Of a DNA stretch of 64,000 nt, positions 1 to 10,186 are shown in pieces. The notes beneath the pieces are model-generated. The model searched no databases, was not told the origin of the DNA, and saw only the letters and a program-made list of their open reading frames with translations. The translations under genes and the position numbers were made by a program. Source of the DNA: Erwinia phyllosphaerae (GTDB lineage Bacteria > Pseudomonadota > Gammaproteobacteria > Enterobacterales > Enterobacteriaceae); contig NZ_JAHSPF010000001.1 in NCBI RefSeq assembly GCF_019132875.1, positions 62,001 through 126,000 on the forward strand, given 5' to 3'. Every line of letters starts with the position of its first letter. The stretch's first letter is position 1.

Positions 1-319
1 GGCCCGATTTTAACTCGTCGCCCAGCGTGGTTTTTTTCGTTGCATACTGCTCAACGTCAGAAGCAAGCAGTACGTTGTGGTTATAGTCGAGCAGGTTCAG
101 ATAGCGGGCAAAAATTTTGGCCGAGAAATCCTGATCCAGATCGAACTGGCGATAGTGCGAACGGGTGAAACGCGACGTAACGCGCTCGCTGACCGTCGCG
201 TGCTGCGGTTCCTGATGAAGCTGAGGGATCTGATCGGCGCGCGTAATAGTATCCGCAGCGAAAACATTTCCGGTAAACAGCAGCGCAGCAATAACGGTGG
301 TTTTAAAAAAGTTGTTCAT
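1..319 (-). CDS. prc: Tail-specific periplasmic protease Prc (Tsp), N-terminal part only
   Basis: The gene reads leftwards out of the window; about 106 N-terminal residues are visible. It starts MNNFFKTTVIAALLFTGNVF, a typical Sec signal peptide, followed by mature sequence nearly identical in character to E. coli Prc (ITRADQIP, HATVSERVTSRFTRSHYRQF, YLNLLDYNHNVLLASDVEQ). Prc is a periplasmic serine protease with a PDZ domain that degrades proteins with nonpolar C termini and trims FtsI and MepS; the PDZ and catalytic regions lie outside the window. The ATG at 319 is 20 nt after the proQ stop, so the two are probably co-transcribed as in E. coli. Confidence 0.95.
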   Translation of the reverse strand, partial: MNNFFKTTVIAALLFTGNVFAADTITRADQIPQLHQEPQHATVSERVTSRFTRSHYRQFDLDQDFSAKIFARYLNLLDYNHNVLLASDVEQYATKKTTLGDELKSG

Positions 320-338
320 GCCCTGATTGGCCTCCGTA

Positions 339-1019
339 TCAGAACTGCAAGTGTTCTGCGCGTACTATCATTGCCAGGCCGGAAGCCAACTGTACCCGGA
401 CGCCATCTTTGGTAATTTCAAGAATGGTTGCATCCATCGCACCTTTGCCAGCCGTGACTTTAATGTTTTGACCTACCTGCAGCGCTGCGGTATCCGTAAC
501 GGGTTTGCTGCGTTGCGGCTGGCGTTCTGCGGAAGGCGCGCTGCCAGGATTACGCTGTGGCTTCGCACGCGCGGCCCGGGGCTGCTCGCCTTCGGCAGAA
601 GGTTTACGAACCGGCTTGCGCGGACGGCGCGGCGCGGCTTCTTCATCCGCTTCACGTTTCTTCGCCTGCTGCTGTTCGCGCTGCGCCTGAACGCGCGCTT
701 TCGCCTCTTCGAGCTGCTTACGGGCATGTTCTACATGCTGCTCGTCCAGGACGCCGCAAGGGTTGCCATCCAGGTCAACGCGGGTAGCACCAGCTTTGAT
801 GCCATATAAATAGCGCCAGCTAGAAGTATAAAGGCGCAGCGCGGAACGAAGCTGAGTTTTACTCAGGCTCATTTCGCCCTGCACGCGGTCGACTAAATCC
901 TGAAAGATGCCGATTTTTAGCGGTCGTGCTTCGCCTTCGGCGCTAAAGCACTGTGGAAACCGCTCTGCCAGAAAGGCAATTACTTCTTTGCTGCTATTCA
1001 ACTTGGGTTGATTTTCCAT
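339..1019 (-). CDS. proQ: RNA chaperone ProQ
   Basis: A 226-residue protein, close to E. coli ProQ (232). ProQ is a FinO-domain RNA-binding protein that stabilises structured small RNAs and mRNA 3' ends and affects osmotic control of ProP. The FinO-like domain occupies roughly residues 5-120 ([40 protein letters not shown]). It is followed by a Lys/Arg/Gln-rich linker (about 130-175) and a C-terminal Tudor-like domain ([20 protein letters not shown], ending AEHLQF). It lies between msrC and prc on the same strand, the standard enteric order. Confidence 0.96.
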   Translation of the reverse strand: MENQPKLNSSKEVIAFLAERFPQCFSAEGEARPLKIGIFQDLVDRVQGEMSLSKTQLRSALRLYTSSWRYLYGIKAGATRVDLDGNPCGVLDEQHVEHARKQLEEAKARVQAQREQQQAKKREADEEAAPRRPRKPVRKPSAEGEQPRAARAKPQRNPGSAPSAERQPQRSKPVTDTAALQVGQNIKVTAGKGAMDATILEITKDGVRVQLASGLAMIVRAEHLQF

Positions 1020-1116
1020 GAAATTTCCTGATTACAACGGGGTAGCCAATAAGCCGCAGGCATGAACAGGCGTCATTATAATGACACCATCGGCAAATGC
1101 TACGTTATCCAGCACT

Positions 1117-1617
1117 TTAGCTGCGTTTCATGTGAATAAATTTTTCGACATCCGAGCCAGCCAATACTTCACACAGGCCTTCGACCAGCTCAATTAGCCC
1201 CGTTTCATCTTCATTATCAAAGCGGTTATAGACCACGCTATCGATATCCAGCACGCCAATCGTCTGGCCGTTAACGCTTATCGGCAGAACGATTTCCGCA
1301 TTGCTGGCGGCGTCGCAGGCAATATGACCCGGGAAAGCATGCACGTCATCTACACGCTGTACGGCGTTTTCGGCTACGGCGGTTCCGCATACGCCACGGC
1401 CTACCGGAATGCGTACGCAGGCAATTTTGCCCTGAAAAGGGCCAAGCACCAGGGTATTCTCTTCCGTTAACAGGTAAAAGCCGGCCCAGTTCACGCCTTC
1501 CAGACGTTCGAACAGCAGCGCGCTACAGTTCCCCATCGCGGCCAGAAAACTGGTTTCGCCTGCAATAAGCGCACGCAAATCGCGATTAAGGTCCGAGTAG
1601 AATTCTTTTTTAGTCAT
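1117..1617 (-). CDS. msrC: Free methionine-(R)-sulfoxide reductase (GAF domain)
   Basis: A 166-residue single-GAF-domain protein equivalent to E. coli MsrC/YebR, which reduces free (not peptide-bound) L-methionine-(R)-sulfoxide in the cytoplasm, with electrons from thioredoxin. The family's three cysteines appear to be present: one in GKIACVRIPVGRGVCGTA (two Cys) and one in GHIACDAASNAEIV. The GAF core reads NWAGFYLL through IGVLDIDS. The start ATG at 1617 is followed by KKEFYSDL, as in relatives. It is divergent from yebS/letA across a 199-bp region that must hold both promoters. Confidence 0.93.
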   Translation of the reverse strand: MTKKEFYSDLNRDLRALIAGETSFLAAMGNCSALLFERLEGVNWAGFYLLTEENTLVLGPFQGKIACVRIPVGRGVCGTAVAENAVQRVDDVHAFPGHIACDAASNAEIVLPISVNGQTIGVLDIDSVVYNRFDNEDETGLIELVEGLCEVLAGSDVEKFIHMKRS

Positions 1618-1816
1618 TTTTTAACCATTATTGAAACTTGTTACGAAGTCCAGTATGACTTCGCCCAATAAAATAAGCATTAAAAGTCCAGACGGACAAG
1701 GTGAATGATTCCGTTAGTTAATATACCCTTGTTGATCTGAAGCTTTAAAAGCATAAACGAAGAGTGGTTCGCCGTGGCGATTTTGCCTGACCGTACCCTG
1801 CCAATCCGGGTAACCT

Positions 1817-3061
1817 GTGAAAATATACGCTATTAGCCATATTCTGCCTCAGGCACGTTATCAGCGTTGTCCGCAATGCGATACCCTTTTTTCCTTACCA
1901 GATGTTAAATCTAATGAGACGGCGCACTGCCCGCGCTGCAACGCGACTATCCTTAACGGCCGCGACTGGTCGATGACGCGGTTAATGGCGATGGCGGTGA
2001 CCATGCTGCTGCTGATGCCATTTGCCTTCAGCGAGCCGCTGCTCACTATACGCCTGCTGGGCACCACGATTCGCGCCAGCCTGCTGGAGGGCATTTTACA
2101 AATGACCCAGCAGGGCGATGTGATTACCGCTTCAATGGTGGCTTTTTGCACTATTGGCGCACCCGCAACCCTTGTTGCTTCTGTTATGTGGCTCTTTTTT
2201 GGCGACAGGCTGGGGTTAAATCTGCGTCCGGTTTTGCTGATGCTTGACCGGCTGAAAGAGTGGGTCATGCTGGATATTTACCTTATCGGCATCGCCGTCG
2301 CCTCAATAAAGGTGAAAGATTATGCGGATATTAATTTCGGGCCGGGTTTAATCGCTTTTATCTCGCTGGCGATACTCAGCCTGGTAACGCTTATTCATAT
2401 GAACATTGAGCAGCTGTGGCACCGCTTTTATCCTCAGCCGCAGCCGCATGTCGATCCCAAACAGCTGCGGGTTTGCCTCAACTGTCACCATACCGGCTTG
2501 CCCGATGAACGCGGCCGCTGTCCGCGCTGCCATACGCCGCTGCGTCTGCGGCGCCGTTTCAGCCTGCAGAAGTCCTGGGCTGCATTAATTGCGTCGATAG
2601 TGCTGCTTATTCCGGCTAACGTCCTGCCTATCTCCATCATTTATCTGAACGGCTCACGGCAGGAAGATACGATCCTTTCCGGTATCCTTTCGCTGGCTTC
2701 CGGCAATATTCCGGTGGCGGCCGTGGTGTTTATCGCCAGTATCATGGTGCCTTTCACCAAGGTTATCGTGCTGCTGACGCTGCTGGTGAGCATTCATTTT
2801 AACTGCGAGCAGGGCCTGAAAACCCGCGTTCGGCTGCTCAGAGTAGTTACCTGGGTCGGACGCTGGTCTATGCTGGACCTGTTTGTGATTTCATTAACTA
2901 TGTCGCTGGTCAATCGCGATCAGCTTCTGGCTTTTACTATGGGGCCGGCCGCCTTCTATTTTGGCGCGTCGGTTATTCTTACTATCCTTGCCGTTGAGTG
3001 GCTGGATAGCCGTTTACTTTGGGATGCACATGCAACAGGAAACGCCGACTACACCGACTAG
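1817..3061 (+). CDS. letA: LetA/YebS, PqiA-family inner-membrane partner of the LetB transport tunnel
   Basis: A 414-residue membrane protein of the PqiA family. It has two zinc-ribbon-like pairs of CxxC motifs, one at the N terminus ([16 protein letters not shown]) and one near the middle ([21 protein letters not shown]). Each is followed by about four hydrophobic segments, giving the duplicated PqiA layout. LetA works with the MCE protein LetB to move lipids between the inner and outer membranes. The start is GTG at 1817: an in-frame TAA lies just upstream and there is no ATG before the first CxxC. Its 3' end overlaps letB by 32 bp, so the two are translationally linked. Confidence 0.94.
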   Translation: MKIYAISHILPQARYQRCPQCDTLFSLPDVKSNETAHCPRCNATILNGRDWSMTRLMAMAVTMLLLMPFAFSEPLLTIRLLGTTIRASLLEGILQMTQQGDVITASMVAFCTIGAPATLVASVMWLFFGDRLGLNLRPVLLMLDRLKEWVMLDIYLIGIAVASIKVKDYADINFGPGLIAFISLAILSLVTLIHMNIEQLWHRFYPQPQPHVDPKQLRVCLNCHHTGLPDERGRCPRCHTPLRLRRRFSLQKSWAALIASIVLLIPANVLPISIIYLNGSRQEDTILSGILSLASGNIPVAAVVFIASIMVPFTKVIVLLTLLVSIHFNCEQGLKTRVRLLRVVTWVGRWSMLDLFVISLTMSLVNRDQLLAFTMGPAAFYFGASVILTILAVEWLDSRLLWDAHATGNADYTD

Positions 3062-5666
3062 CGCACGCATTAAACGCCGACGCAAAATTTCGCCGTTCTG
3101 GCTGCTACCGTTTATCGCGCTGTTGATTGCGGGCTGGCTCGTCTGGACCAATTACCAGGAGCGCGGCACCACCGTCACTATCGATTTCGCCACGGCGGAC
3201 GGTATCGTGCCGGGCCGCACGCCGGTGCGCTATCAGGGCGTAGAGGTTGGCCTGGTGCAGGGCATCAGTATGACCGACGATTTACGCACGATAAAAATCA
3301 AGGCCAGTATCAAAAGCGATATGAAAGAGGCGCTGCGGGACAAAACGCAGTTCTGGCTGGTCACGCCGAAAGCGTCGCTGGCGGGCGTATCCGGTCTGGA
3401 TGCGCTGGTAGGCGGTAACTATATCGGCATGATGCCGGGCAAAGGCAAGCCGCAGGATCATTTTGTGGCGCTGGACACGCAGCCGAAATACCGCGTTAAT
3501 ACCGGCGAAATGCTGATTCATCTGCATGCGCCCGACCTTAGCTCGCTGAATACCGGCTCGCTGGTCTATTTCCGCAAAATTCCGGTCGGCCGCGTTTATG
3601 ATTACAGCATTAATCCCGGCAATCAGGGCGTGACCGTTGACGTCCTGATTGAGCGCCGCTTTACCAACCTGGTGAAAAAAGGAAGCCGCTTCTGGAACGT
3701 CTCCGGCGTTAAAGCCGACGTTGGCTTAAGCGGGGCCAAAGTGCAGCTGGAAAGCCTGGCAGCGCTGGTTAACGGTGCTATCGCCTTCGACTCCCCGGAA
3801 GATTCCGCGCAGGCCAAAAGCGAAGATAACTACCAGCTTTATCCCGATCTGGCACATAGCCATCGCGGCGTGCTCATTACGCTGGATTTGCCCGGCGGAA
3901 AAGATCTCAAGGCGGGTAGTACGCCACTGATGTATCAGGGACTGGAAGTCGGCACCCTCACCGCGCTAAACCTTCAACCTGACGGTAAGGTTACAGGCGA
4001 GCTGACTATCGATCCTTCCGTTACCGGCCTGATGCGCAGCGGCACGCGTATAGAGATGCGCAGCCCGAAAATCACGCTGGCCGATACCAGTCTGAGCAGC
4101 CTGCTGACCGGCAGCACGCTTGAACTGGTGCCGGGCGAAGGTGAGCCACAAAATCGCTTTACGGTGTTGCGAAGCAACGAGTCGCTGCTGCAACGTCCCG
4201 ACACGCTGGAGGTAAAGCTGACCGCGCCAGAAAGCTACGGCATTGATGCGGGTCAGCCGGTCATGCTGCACGGTATGCAGATTGGCCAGGTGGTCAACCG
4301 CAAGCTGAATGAGCAAGGCGTTGGTTTTATCATTGCCATCACGCCGGATTATCGCCAGCTGGTGCATGGCGACAGCAAGTTCATTATTAACAGCCGTCTG
4401 GACGTTAAGCTGGGCATTGACGGGATGGAGGTGCTGGGTGCCAGCGCGCGCGAATGGGTCGATGGCGGTATTCGCCTTGAGCCAGGTAGTAAAGGCGCGC
4501 CAAAACAGAGCTACCCGCTTTACGCTAATGCGGAAAAAGCAGCTGAAGGAATTACCACTAACCAGCTTCCTACCACGCTGACGCTGACCGCTAACAGCCT
4601 GCCGGATATTCAGGCTGGTTCGGTGGTGCTTTACCGTAAGTTCCAGGTCGGTGAAATTGTTGACGTAACGCCAAGAGCCAACGAATTTGACGTTCGCGTA
4701 CATATCAAGCCGGAATACCGCAAGCTGTTGACGCCAAACAGTGTTTTCTGGTCGGAAGGCGGCGCGCGCGTGCAGCTGAACGGCAGCGGGCTAACCGTGC
4801 AGGCTTCGCCGCTGAACCGTGCGCTGAAAGGCGCCATCAGCTTTGATAACCTCAGCGGTGCGGGTGCCGGTTTAACCAGCAAAGACAAGCGCACGCTGTT
4901 TGAATCGGAAACGGCCGCCAGGGCGGTAGGTAGCCAGATTACGCTGCGCACTTTCGATGCCAGCAAGCTCTCTTCAGGCATGCCGATTCGCTATCTGGGT
5001 ATTACCATCGGTCAGCTGGAGTCGCTGGCGCTAAACGACCGGAAAGATCAGGTTATCGCCAAGGCCGTGCTTTATCCGGAATACGTGCAGGACTTTGCGC
5101 GTCTGGGCAGCCGCTTTTCGGTGGTTTCACCAGAAATTTCTGCGGCAGGCGTCAACCATCTGGACACGATACTTCAGCCCTATATCAACGTTGATCCGGG
5201 CAAGGGCCGCGCCCAGCGCACCTTTGAACTTCAGGAATCAACCATTACCGATGCGCGCTATCTGGATGGCCTGAACATTATTATGGATGCGCCTGAAGGT
5301 GGCTCGCTTTCCGTCGGCACACCTGTGCTGTTCCGTGGCATAGAAGTGGGCACGGTGACGGGAACCTCGCTGGGAGCAATGGCGGATCGCGTACAAATCA
5401 CGCTGCGCATCAGCAAGAAATATCAGCATCTGGTCAGGAACAACTCGGTGTTCTGGCTGGCATCCGGCTACAACTTCAAGTTTGGCCTGATTGGCGGCGT
5501 GGTGAAAACCGGGACTTTCCAGCAGTTTATTCAGGGCGGCATTCAGTTTGCCACGCCGCCAACCGTTCCGCTGGCACCGCAGGCCACCAGCGGCAAGCAT
5601 TTCCTGCTGGAAAACGAAGAGCCGCAGGACTGGCGTAAATGGGGAACCGCGCTGCCAGCTAAATAA
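3030..5666 (+). CDS. letB: LetB/YebT, seven-MCE-domain lipid transport tunnel
   Basis: An 878-residue protein (E. coli LetB is 877) with one N-terminal membrane anchor (about residues 22-40, [17 protein letters not shown]) and seven MCE repeats starting near residues 48, 160, 281, 392, 515, 635 and 749. Each carries the family signature of a hydrophobic strand and then G-x-P/V-hydrophobic-x-G-x-x-V/I-G (for example [33 protein letters not shown]). Seven stacked rings form a periplasm-spanning tunnel for phospholipids. The ATG at 3030 is preferred because it gives the family N terminus (MQQETPTTP) and family length; an open frame extends upstream inside letA, and ATG 3024 is a close alternative. 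Confidence 0.95.
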   Translation: MQQETPTTPTSARIKRRRKISPFWLLPFIALLIAGWLVWTNYQERGTTVTIDFATADGIVPGRTPVRYQGVEVGLVQGISMTDDLRTIKIKASIKSDMKEALRDKTQFWLVTPKASLAGVSGLDALVGGNYIGMMPGKGKPQDHFVALDTQPKYRVNTGEMLIHLHAPDLSSLNTGSLVYFRKIPVGRVYDYSINPGNQGVTVDVLIERRFTNLVKKGSRFWNVSGVKADVGLSGAKVQLESLAALVNGAIAFDSPEDSAQAKSEDNYQLYPDLAHSHRGVLITLDLPGGKDLKAGSTPLMYQGLEVGTLTALNLQPDGKVTGELTIDPSVTGLMRSGTRIEMRSPKITLADTSLSSLLTGSTLELVPGEGEPQNRFTVLRSNESLLQRPDTLEVKLTAPESYGIDAGQPVMLHGMQIGQVVNRKLNEQGVGFIIAITPDYRQLVHGDSKFIINSRLDVKLGIDGMEVLGASAREWVDGGIRLEPGSKGAPKQSYPLYANAEKAAEGITTNQLPTTLTLTANSLPDIQAGSVVLYRKFQVGEIVDVTPRANEFDVRVHIKPEYRKLLTPNSVFWSEGGARVQLNGSGLTVQASPLNRALKGAISFDNLSGAGAGLTSKDKRTLFESETAARAVGSQITLRTFDASKLSSGMPIRYLGITIGQLESLALNDRKDQVIAKAVLYPEYVQDFARLGSRFSVVSPEISAAGVNHLDTILQPYINVDPGKGRAQRTFELQESTITDARYLDGLNIIMDAPEGGSLSVGTPVLFRGIEVGTVTGTSLGAMADRVQITLRISKKYQHLVRNNSVFWLASGYNFKFGLIGGVVKTGTFQQFIQGGIQFATPPTVPLAPQATSGKHFLLENEEPQDWRKWGTALPAK

Positions 5667-5735
5667 TCGTGACGGGCCGTCCCCGGCCCATGGTGTTTAG
5701 TTGCAGGTATCGCTTTAGCTTTGTCAGCAATCTGT

Positions 5736-5763
5736 ACGGGCAGCCCGACTGCCCGTTTTTTTT
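5736..5763 (+). terminator. Rho-independent terminator after letAB
   Basis: An 8-bp GC-rich stem (ACGGGCAG / CTGCCCGT) with a 5-nt loop is followed directly by a run of T residues. A second inverted repeat with 9-bp arms (AGGGCGAGT / ACTCGCCCT, 5768-5792) followed by ACTTTTTT lies just downstream and may act as a backup terminator ahead of rsmF. Confidence 0.85.
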
Positions 5764-5816
5764 CCTCAGGGCGAGTGTGCTAGACTCGCCCTACTTTTTT
5801 ACAGCGGAATTTTTCA

Positions 5817-7253
5817 GTGTCTTCTTCTTCACGCGTGTATTTCCCGGACCTTTTCCTGAGCCAGATGCGCGACCTGCTGCCCGACGCCGCAGAGTTCGAC
5901 AAATTTATTGCTATCAGCCAACAGCCGCTGCGCCGCAGCCTGCGCGTTAATACGCTGAAAATTAGCGTGGCAGATTTTCTGGCGCAGGTTGCGCCTTACA
6001 ACTGGGCGCTGACGCCGATCCCCTGGTGTAGCGAAGGCTTCTGGATTAGCCGTGACGATGCCGAAGCGCTTCCGCTTGGCAGTACGGCAGAACATCTGTC
6101 AGGACTGTTTTATATTCAGGAAGCCAGCTCAATGCTGCCGGTCACCGCCCTGTTTGCTGGCTGTCCCCAGCCGGAAAGGGTGATGGATGTGGCCGCCGCG
6201 CCCGGATCTAAAACAACGCAGATTGCAGCAGGCATGAATAACCAGGGCATGCTGCTCGCTAACGAATATTCTGCCAGCCGGGTGAAGGTGCTGCATGCCA
6301 ATATCAGCCGCTGCGGCGTAAGCAATACGGCGATTACGCACTTTGACGGCCGCGTTTTCGGCCCGGCCTTGCCGGAAACGTTCGATGCGATTTTACTCGA
6401 TGCGCCCTGCTCCGGCGAAGGTGTTATCCGTAAGGATGCCGACGCGCTGCGCAACTGGTCACCGGAAAGCACGGCAGAGATCGCCGCGACGCAGCAGGAC
6501 CTGATCGACAGCGCTTTTCATGCGCTCAAGCCCGGCGGCACGCTTATCTACTCAACCTGTACGCTAAACCGTAGCGAAAATCAGCAGGTGATCGCCTGGC
6601 TGCTGGCGCGCTATCCTGATGCCGTAACGATTGAACCGCTTAACGATCTTTTTATCGGCGCCGACAGCGCAAGCACTGACGAAGGTTTCCTGCACGTTTT
6701 TCCACATCTTTTTGATAGCGAAGGTTTTTTTGTTGCCCGCTTACGTAAAACGTCAGGCGTGCCGCCGCTACCGCTGCCCGGCTATAAAGTGGGCAAGCTG
6801 CCTTTTTCTCCGGTAAAACGCAAAGAGGAGCAGGAGATAGCGATGGCCGCAGCGAAGTCAGGCCTGGCCTGGGACAGCGTCACGCATAGCCTCTGGCAGC
6901 GTGATAAGGAACTGTGGCTTTTCCCTGTTTCGCTGGAGCCATTGTTAGGCAAGGTGCGCTTTTCCCGCATCGGCTTAAAGCTGGCGGAAACCTTCGCCAA
7001 AGGCTATCGCTGGCAGCATGAGGCGGTTGTTGCGCTGGCTCAGCCACAGGCTAAAAATCGTTTTGAGCTGACGCTGGCGGAAGCTGAAGAGTGGTATCGC
7101 GGGCGCGATATCTATCCTGAACGCGAGCTGCCGGCCGATGAAATCATCGTCACCTGTCAGCAGCAGCCGATTGGGCTGGCGAAGAAAGTGAACAGCCGCA
7201 TTAAAAACAGCTACCCACGCGAGCTGGTGCGGGACGGCAAGCTGTTTTCCTGA
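5817..7253 (+). CDS. rsmF: 16S rRNA m5C1407 methyltransferase RsmF
   Basis: A 478-residue RsmB/RsmF-family methyltransferase that methylates C1407 of 16S rRNA in the assembled 30S subunit. The SAM-binding motif is [16 protein letters not shown]. The two catalytic cysteines sit in [13 protein letters not shown] and [12 protein letters not shown]. The C-terminal region (about 310-478) matches the RsmF-specific RNA-binding extension and ends with basic sequence. The start is GTG at 5817 (protein [12 protein letters not shown]), which matches the family start; no upstream ATG fits. It converges on pphA with one base between the two stop codons. Confidence 0.95.
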   Translation: MSSSSRVYFPDLFLSQMRDLLPDAAEFDKFIAISQQPLRRSLRVNTLKISVADFLAQVAPYNWALTPIPWCSEGFWISRDDAEALPLGSTAEHLSGLFYIQEASSMLPVTALFAGCPQPERVMDVAAAPGSKTTQIAAGMNNQGMLLANEYSASRVKVLHANISRCGVSNTAITHFDGRVFGPALPETFDAILLDAPCSGEGVIRKDADALRNWSPESTAEIAATQQDLIDSAFHALKPGGTLIYSTCTLNRSENQQVIAWLLARYPDAVTIEPLNDLFIGADSASTDEGFLHVFPHLFDSEGFFVARLRKTSGVPPLPLPGYKVGKLPFSPVKRKEEQEIAMAAAKSGLAWDSVTHSLWQRDKELWLFPVSLEPLLGKVRFSRIGLKLAETFAKGYRWQHEAVVALAQPQAKNRFELTLAEAEEWYRGRDIYPERELPADEIIVTCQQQPIGLAKKVNSRIKNSYPRELVRDGKLFS

Positions 7254-7254
7254 C

Positions 7255-7899
7255 TCACTGAACCTGTACCACGGTAAGCCGGTTGCCGAACACGGCACCG
7301 GTATCGATAAAGTGCAGGTTTGCCGCGCTCAGAGCTTCAGCAAGCGGCGTATGGCCAAAGTAAAAAGCATCCGCGCCGCTGATTGCTGTGGCTCTGCTCT
7401 GCTTTGCCTGTTCAACCCGGTTACGGCTCCAGACCACGTCGAAAGGATCGACCGGGGCTTCCCAGGCATAGCGATCGGCCGGGTAGTCAGCATGCGCGAT
7501 AACAATCAACTTATCCTGTAGCTGCAGGTGGATAATCAGCGGCATCAGCCGACAGCGGCTAAGGGCGTGCCTGGCTTCAATCATCTTCATGCCTTCAAGT
7601 TTGTAAAACCACTCTCCGCCATTGCCAATCCACTGTTGATGTTCGCCTTTCGTCAACGCATTGATGGCCATTTCTTCGTGATTGCCGCGCACGCTACGGA
7701 ACCAGGGCTTACTCAGCAACTCGGCGCAGCCGGGGCTGTCCGGCCCTCGATCAATCAAATCCCCCACGGCTATCAGCAGGTCTTTTTCCGCATCAAAACG
7801 ATAAGTTTCCAGGCTATCTTTGAGCATGTTCAGACAACCGTGCAGGTCGCCGACGATATAGATATGCCGCCACGCTTTACCGTTAAGATATTGATACAT
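7255..7899 (-). CDS. pphA: Serine/threonine protein phosphatase PphA (PrpA)
   Basis: A 214-residue PPP-type metallophosphatase (E. coli PphA 218). The dinuclear-metal motifs are all present: GDLHG (residues about 18-22), GDLIDRG (46-52), RGNHE (70-74), then conserved histidines in IAHADYP and FGHTPL, ending IDTGAVFGNRLTVVQVQ. In E. coli it signals protein misfolding through CpxR and dephosphorylates phosphoproteins. The E. coli neighbours yebV and yebW are absent here; pphA directly abuts rsmF tail to tail. Confidence 0.93.
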   Translation of the reverse strand: MYQYLNGKAWRHIYIVGDLHGCLNMLKDSLETYRFDAEKDLLIAVGDLIDRGPDSPGCAELLSKPWFRSVRGNHEEMAINALTKGEHQQWIGNGGEWFYKLEGMKMIEARHALSRCRLMPLIIHLQLQDKLIVIAHADYPADRYAWEAPVDPFDVVWSRNRVEQAKQSRATAISGADAFYFGHTPLAEALSAANLHFIDTGAVFGNRLTVVQVQ

Positions 7900-8000
7900 T
7901 ATGGTCGCACCCTGAGGTAATTTTACGTGGAAGTTGACGTAATGTTTAATTAACAGACACTAAAGTATAGTCTGTTAACGTCTCAGGGAGTCGGCAGAAT

Positions 8001-8108
8001 ATGGGAAGCGCTCAACAGTTTTGGCTGATGCTGACGATGGTAATTATTGGCGGCATATTGCTGATTGAAGTGCTGGTTAAAGCACTTCAGCTACTGTTTA
8101 CAGGTTAA
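8001..8108 (+). CDS. Small single-pass membrane protein (35 aa), hypothetical
   Basis: The short frame begins ATGGGAAGCGCTCAA, preceded by AGGGAG about 10 nt upstream, a good ribosome binding site. The product begins MGSAQQFWLMLTMVIIGGIL and ends LLIEVLVKALQLLFTG. It is one hydrophobic helix with a single Glu and Lys near the C-terminal part. The gap between pphA and this gene (7900-8000) holds an AT-rich segment suitable for a promoter. I do not recognise a family; enteric genomes carry many such stress-induced one-helix proteins. The coding call rests on the ribosome binding site and the clean membrane-helix composition. Confidence 0.55.
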   Translation: MGSAQQFWLMLTMVIIGGILLIEVLVKALQLLFTG

Positions 8109-8137
8109 CATCAAGCTGTTGTCGACGGGCTAAAAGA

Positions 8138-8437
8138 CTAGCTGTTTCTCAGGGCGCGGGGATTTTTTCGCAGAGAGGCACTCCAGTTAAACTCTTTAAC
8201 CTCACTCTCTTTTGCCGTGGAAGGCTTACGAGGCTTTTTAGCGACAACTGCTTTAGTACTTTCTTTCACTACGCGATCTTTCATCACCAGTCGCTTGGCT
8301 TCTTTTAAAATCTCTTTTTCTTCTTTCGAGGAAGGAACGTGGCCTTTTTTCAGCGTCAGCGTTTTTACCTTCGCCTCGATCAGCTCTTTTTCACCATCGG
8401 TAAACTGGTCAATAGAAATCTCTTTTGTACTTTTCAT
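8138..8437 (-). CDS. Lysine-rich small protein, hypothetical
   Basis: A 99-residue, very basic protein: N-terminal charged helix (MKSTKEISIDQFTDGEKELI), a Lys/Glu-rich middle (KEEKEILKEAKRLVMKD) and a basic tail (VAKKPRKPSTAKESE) ending SLRKNPRALRNS. The ATG at 8437 has GGAG about 9 nt upstream (GGAGTTATCACCATG). A longer frame exists but its extra residues are cysteine-rich and unlike a real start. No membrane segment is seen. The basic tail would suit nucleic-acid or ribosome binding, but that is inference. I do not recognise the family. Confidence 0.6.
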   Translation of the reverse strand: MKSTKEISIDQFTDGEKELIEAKVKTLTLKKGHVPSSKEEKEILKEAKRLVMKDRVVKESTKAVVAKKPRKPSTAKESEVKEFNWSASLRKNPRALRNS

Positions 8438-8792
8438 GGTGATAACTCCAGCCAGCATGCTAAACGCGAACATCGCGCAGCCCAGGTAGCAGGTGCAGCG
8501 TAGAGCTTTACTCGCGGTTGTACAAGCCTGAAAAAAAATGTGATGGCATCCCGTCTGCAAATCGCCCTTAATTTCTAAGGAGATGACAGACGTGATAATT
8601 AACCGAAAGGTCTTTTTTCAGGGAAGATCGTCATCAGCTGCCAGCAACAAATTCTGACCAGCCATAACGAGATTAGCTTAATGAGAGCGGGAGAAGCACC
8701 AGGGACAGGAGAGTAAAACGGGTTAGTAAAATATCCGCGTTGGTAAAGGCGAGCTATTGCCGCCTTTACCCGTCAGGTAACGATTTAACAAA
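8438..8792. other. Intergenic region with one hairpin
   Basis: A 355-bp stretch with no gene I can support. It carries an inverted repeat GGTAAAGGCG / CGCCTTTACC at 8742-8751 and 8761-8770, lying at the 3' end of the minus-strand gene 8793-8993. It lacks a T-run, so it is only a possible weak terminator or RNA stabiliser. A short frame with AAGGAG directly before an ATG near 8583 was considered too weak to call. Confidence 0.4.
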
Positions 8793-8993
8793 TTATTTTT
8801 CCTGATATGGATCTTTTTTATCTGCCTGGCTGTCATCACGCGTGCGGGGCATTTCGCCATGCTCGTCCGGATTATCTCTTGCCGGATGATCGTCTTCTTC
8901 ATAAGCATTGCCGGCGGAAGGCGCTGCCTCTGGCAAACCTTTATGCACGTCGCCTTCTTCTTTGCGTTTTTTATTAAGTTCTTTATCAGACAT
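8793..8993 (-). CDS. Small hydrophilic, probably disordered protein, hypothetical
   Basis: A 66-residue protein starting MSDKELNKKRKEEGDVHKG. It is made almost entirely of charged and small residues (Asp, Glu, Lys, Arg, Pro, His) with no hydrophobic core, so it is expected to be intrinsically disordered. A strong ribosome binding site (AAAGGAGGAATTATG) supports the start and indicates real translation. Such small hydrophilic proteins in enterics are often stationary-phase or osmotic-stress induced; that link is inference from composition. No domain is recognised. Confidence 0.7.
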   Translation of the reverse strand: MSDKELNKKRKEEGDVHKGLPEAAPSAGNAYEEDDHPARDNPDEHGEMPRTRDDSQADKKDPYQEK

Positions 8994-9168
8994 AATTCCT
9001 CCTTTGGCTTCCAGTCCATTAAGTGTAGCCGGGGATTGATTACCTGTGAGGGAGGAATACGGAACTGCGCCTTTTTTGTGATGAAAATTTTACGCTGACC
9101 GGCTGGCGGTGCGCGCAGCCTGCGCTATCCTTTACATGCTGTCCCACTTTCAACCCACGGAAAATACT

Positions 9169-9339
9169 ATGAAAAATTGTACAAAAGGTTTAGTTGCTCT
9201 GCTGGCCGTTTTATCGCTGGCAGGCTGTATGCACCGCAGCGACGCGGTAGGCAATGATGGACGCCCTCATGCACCAAGCGCGCAGTCAGTACCGGGCGGT
9301 ACCTTAGGCGCAGGCCCTGTTGGGCAGCCGCAATCGTAA
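9169..9339 (+). CDS. Small lipoprotein, hypothetical
   Basis: A 56-residue protein with a classical lipoprotein signal: MKNCTKGLVALLAVLSLAGC, with lipobox LAGC placing the lipidated Cys at residue 20. The mature part is about 36 residues, rich in Gly, Pro and Ser (PGGTLGAGPVGQPQS), with no fold I recognise. The residue after the Cys is Met, not Asp, so outer-membrane sorting is expected. The ATG at 9169 is chosen because it starts the signal peptide; a 20-codon upstream extension is not signal-like. Confidence 0.72.
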   Translation: MKNCTKGLVALLAVLSLAGCMHRSDAVGNDGRPHAPSAQSVPGGTLGAGPVGQPQS

Positions 9340-9501
9340 TTATTTGCGCTGATAAATGCGATGTCGACTTCGGTCGGCATTTGATCTTTGTGGATAGCGG
9401 TATTATTGCTATGGCCGCACTCCTCCTGTCACACTTATCAGCGTTTTATTTCTTTCAGGTCATGAGAAAAAGCGAATATGGGCTTGTGCAGCCCATCACT
9501 A

Positions 9502-9966
9502 TTAATTAAAAACGCAGCGTCTACCTGAAGGTGCACCCATTATGCGAGATATACTCTGGCAAACCACTTCTACCTGACTTCCTTTTTTAAGGGTCAAGGC
9601 CGTGCTTTTCTGTGAGTCGACCATTTCCATTCTGGCGGGCATAAACTGATTATCTGTTTTCAGCCTGATAATAATGGCGTCGGTAAAATCTTTATCAATA
9701 GCCTGAACCACGCCGGTTACCGCTATCTGCTTACCTTTCATGCGTTCATCCGCGGCCACTTCGTTTTCTTCATAATCTCTGAAGAGTTTACCTGCCGAGA
9801 TACGGAATACCTCTTTTTGCGGCGGAGCGCTTTCTGCTATATCGGCGGGTTGCTCACCGCGTGAAGCCTCAGCGGCTTTTTTACTCTCTTCGTTTGGACC
9901 AGCCAGCACCCGGATAACAATTAGCGCAATAATAATAAAGAAAGCCCATTTGATAATTTTTTTCAT
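9502..9966 (-). CDS. Membrane-anchored OB-fold (tRNA_anti-like) protein
   Basis: A 154-residue protein with an N-terminal membrane anchor or uncleaved signal (MKKIIKWAFFIIIALIVIRV), a charged linker to about residue 50, then a domain resembling the tRNA_anti-like OB-fold family. The family pattern visible is a helix with Y-x-x-N-E (KLFRDYEENEVAADERMKGK), then strand-forming IAVTGVVQAID, IIIRLKTDN, VEVVCQSISRIMG and a terminal Cys (RRCVFN). The product should lie in the periplasm tethered to the inner membrane. The family's function is unknown. It stands alone, facing away from the lipoprotein gene. Confidence 0.7.
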   Translation of the reverse strand: MKKIIKWAFFIIIALIVIRVLAGPNEESKKAAEASRGEQPADIAESAPPQKEVFRISAGKLFRDYEENEVAADERMKGKQIAVTGVVQAIDKDFTDAIIIRLKTDNQFMPARMEMVDSQKSTALTLKKGSQVEVVCQSISRIMGAPSGRRCVFN

Positions 9967-10186
9967 CTCTTTTCCTTGTCAAACTGTGAAATGGTGCCGT
10001 TAAAAAAGCTTTCTGCCTGGCGGGCAGACATAAAAGCGTTTCTTTAACAGCCACAGGCTTTATCGGCAGGAACGAAAAGAAATTTAGGTTAAGGATTAAA
10101 AAAGATAAAAATGAAGAATAAGTGCGCAAAAAATGCGCACCACCTTAAAGAAATAAGGTCACTGCATGATTGACCGCAATAAATAG

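Noticed and set aside
3966-4703. 245-codon minus-strand frame inside letB
   Set aside because: Antisense shadow of the conserved MCE-domain gene.
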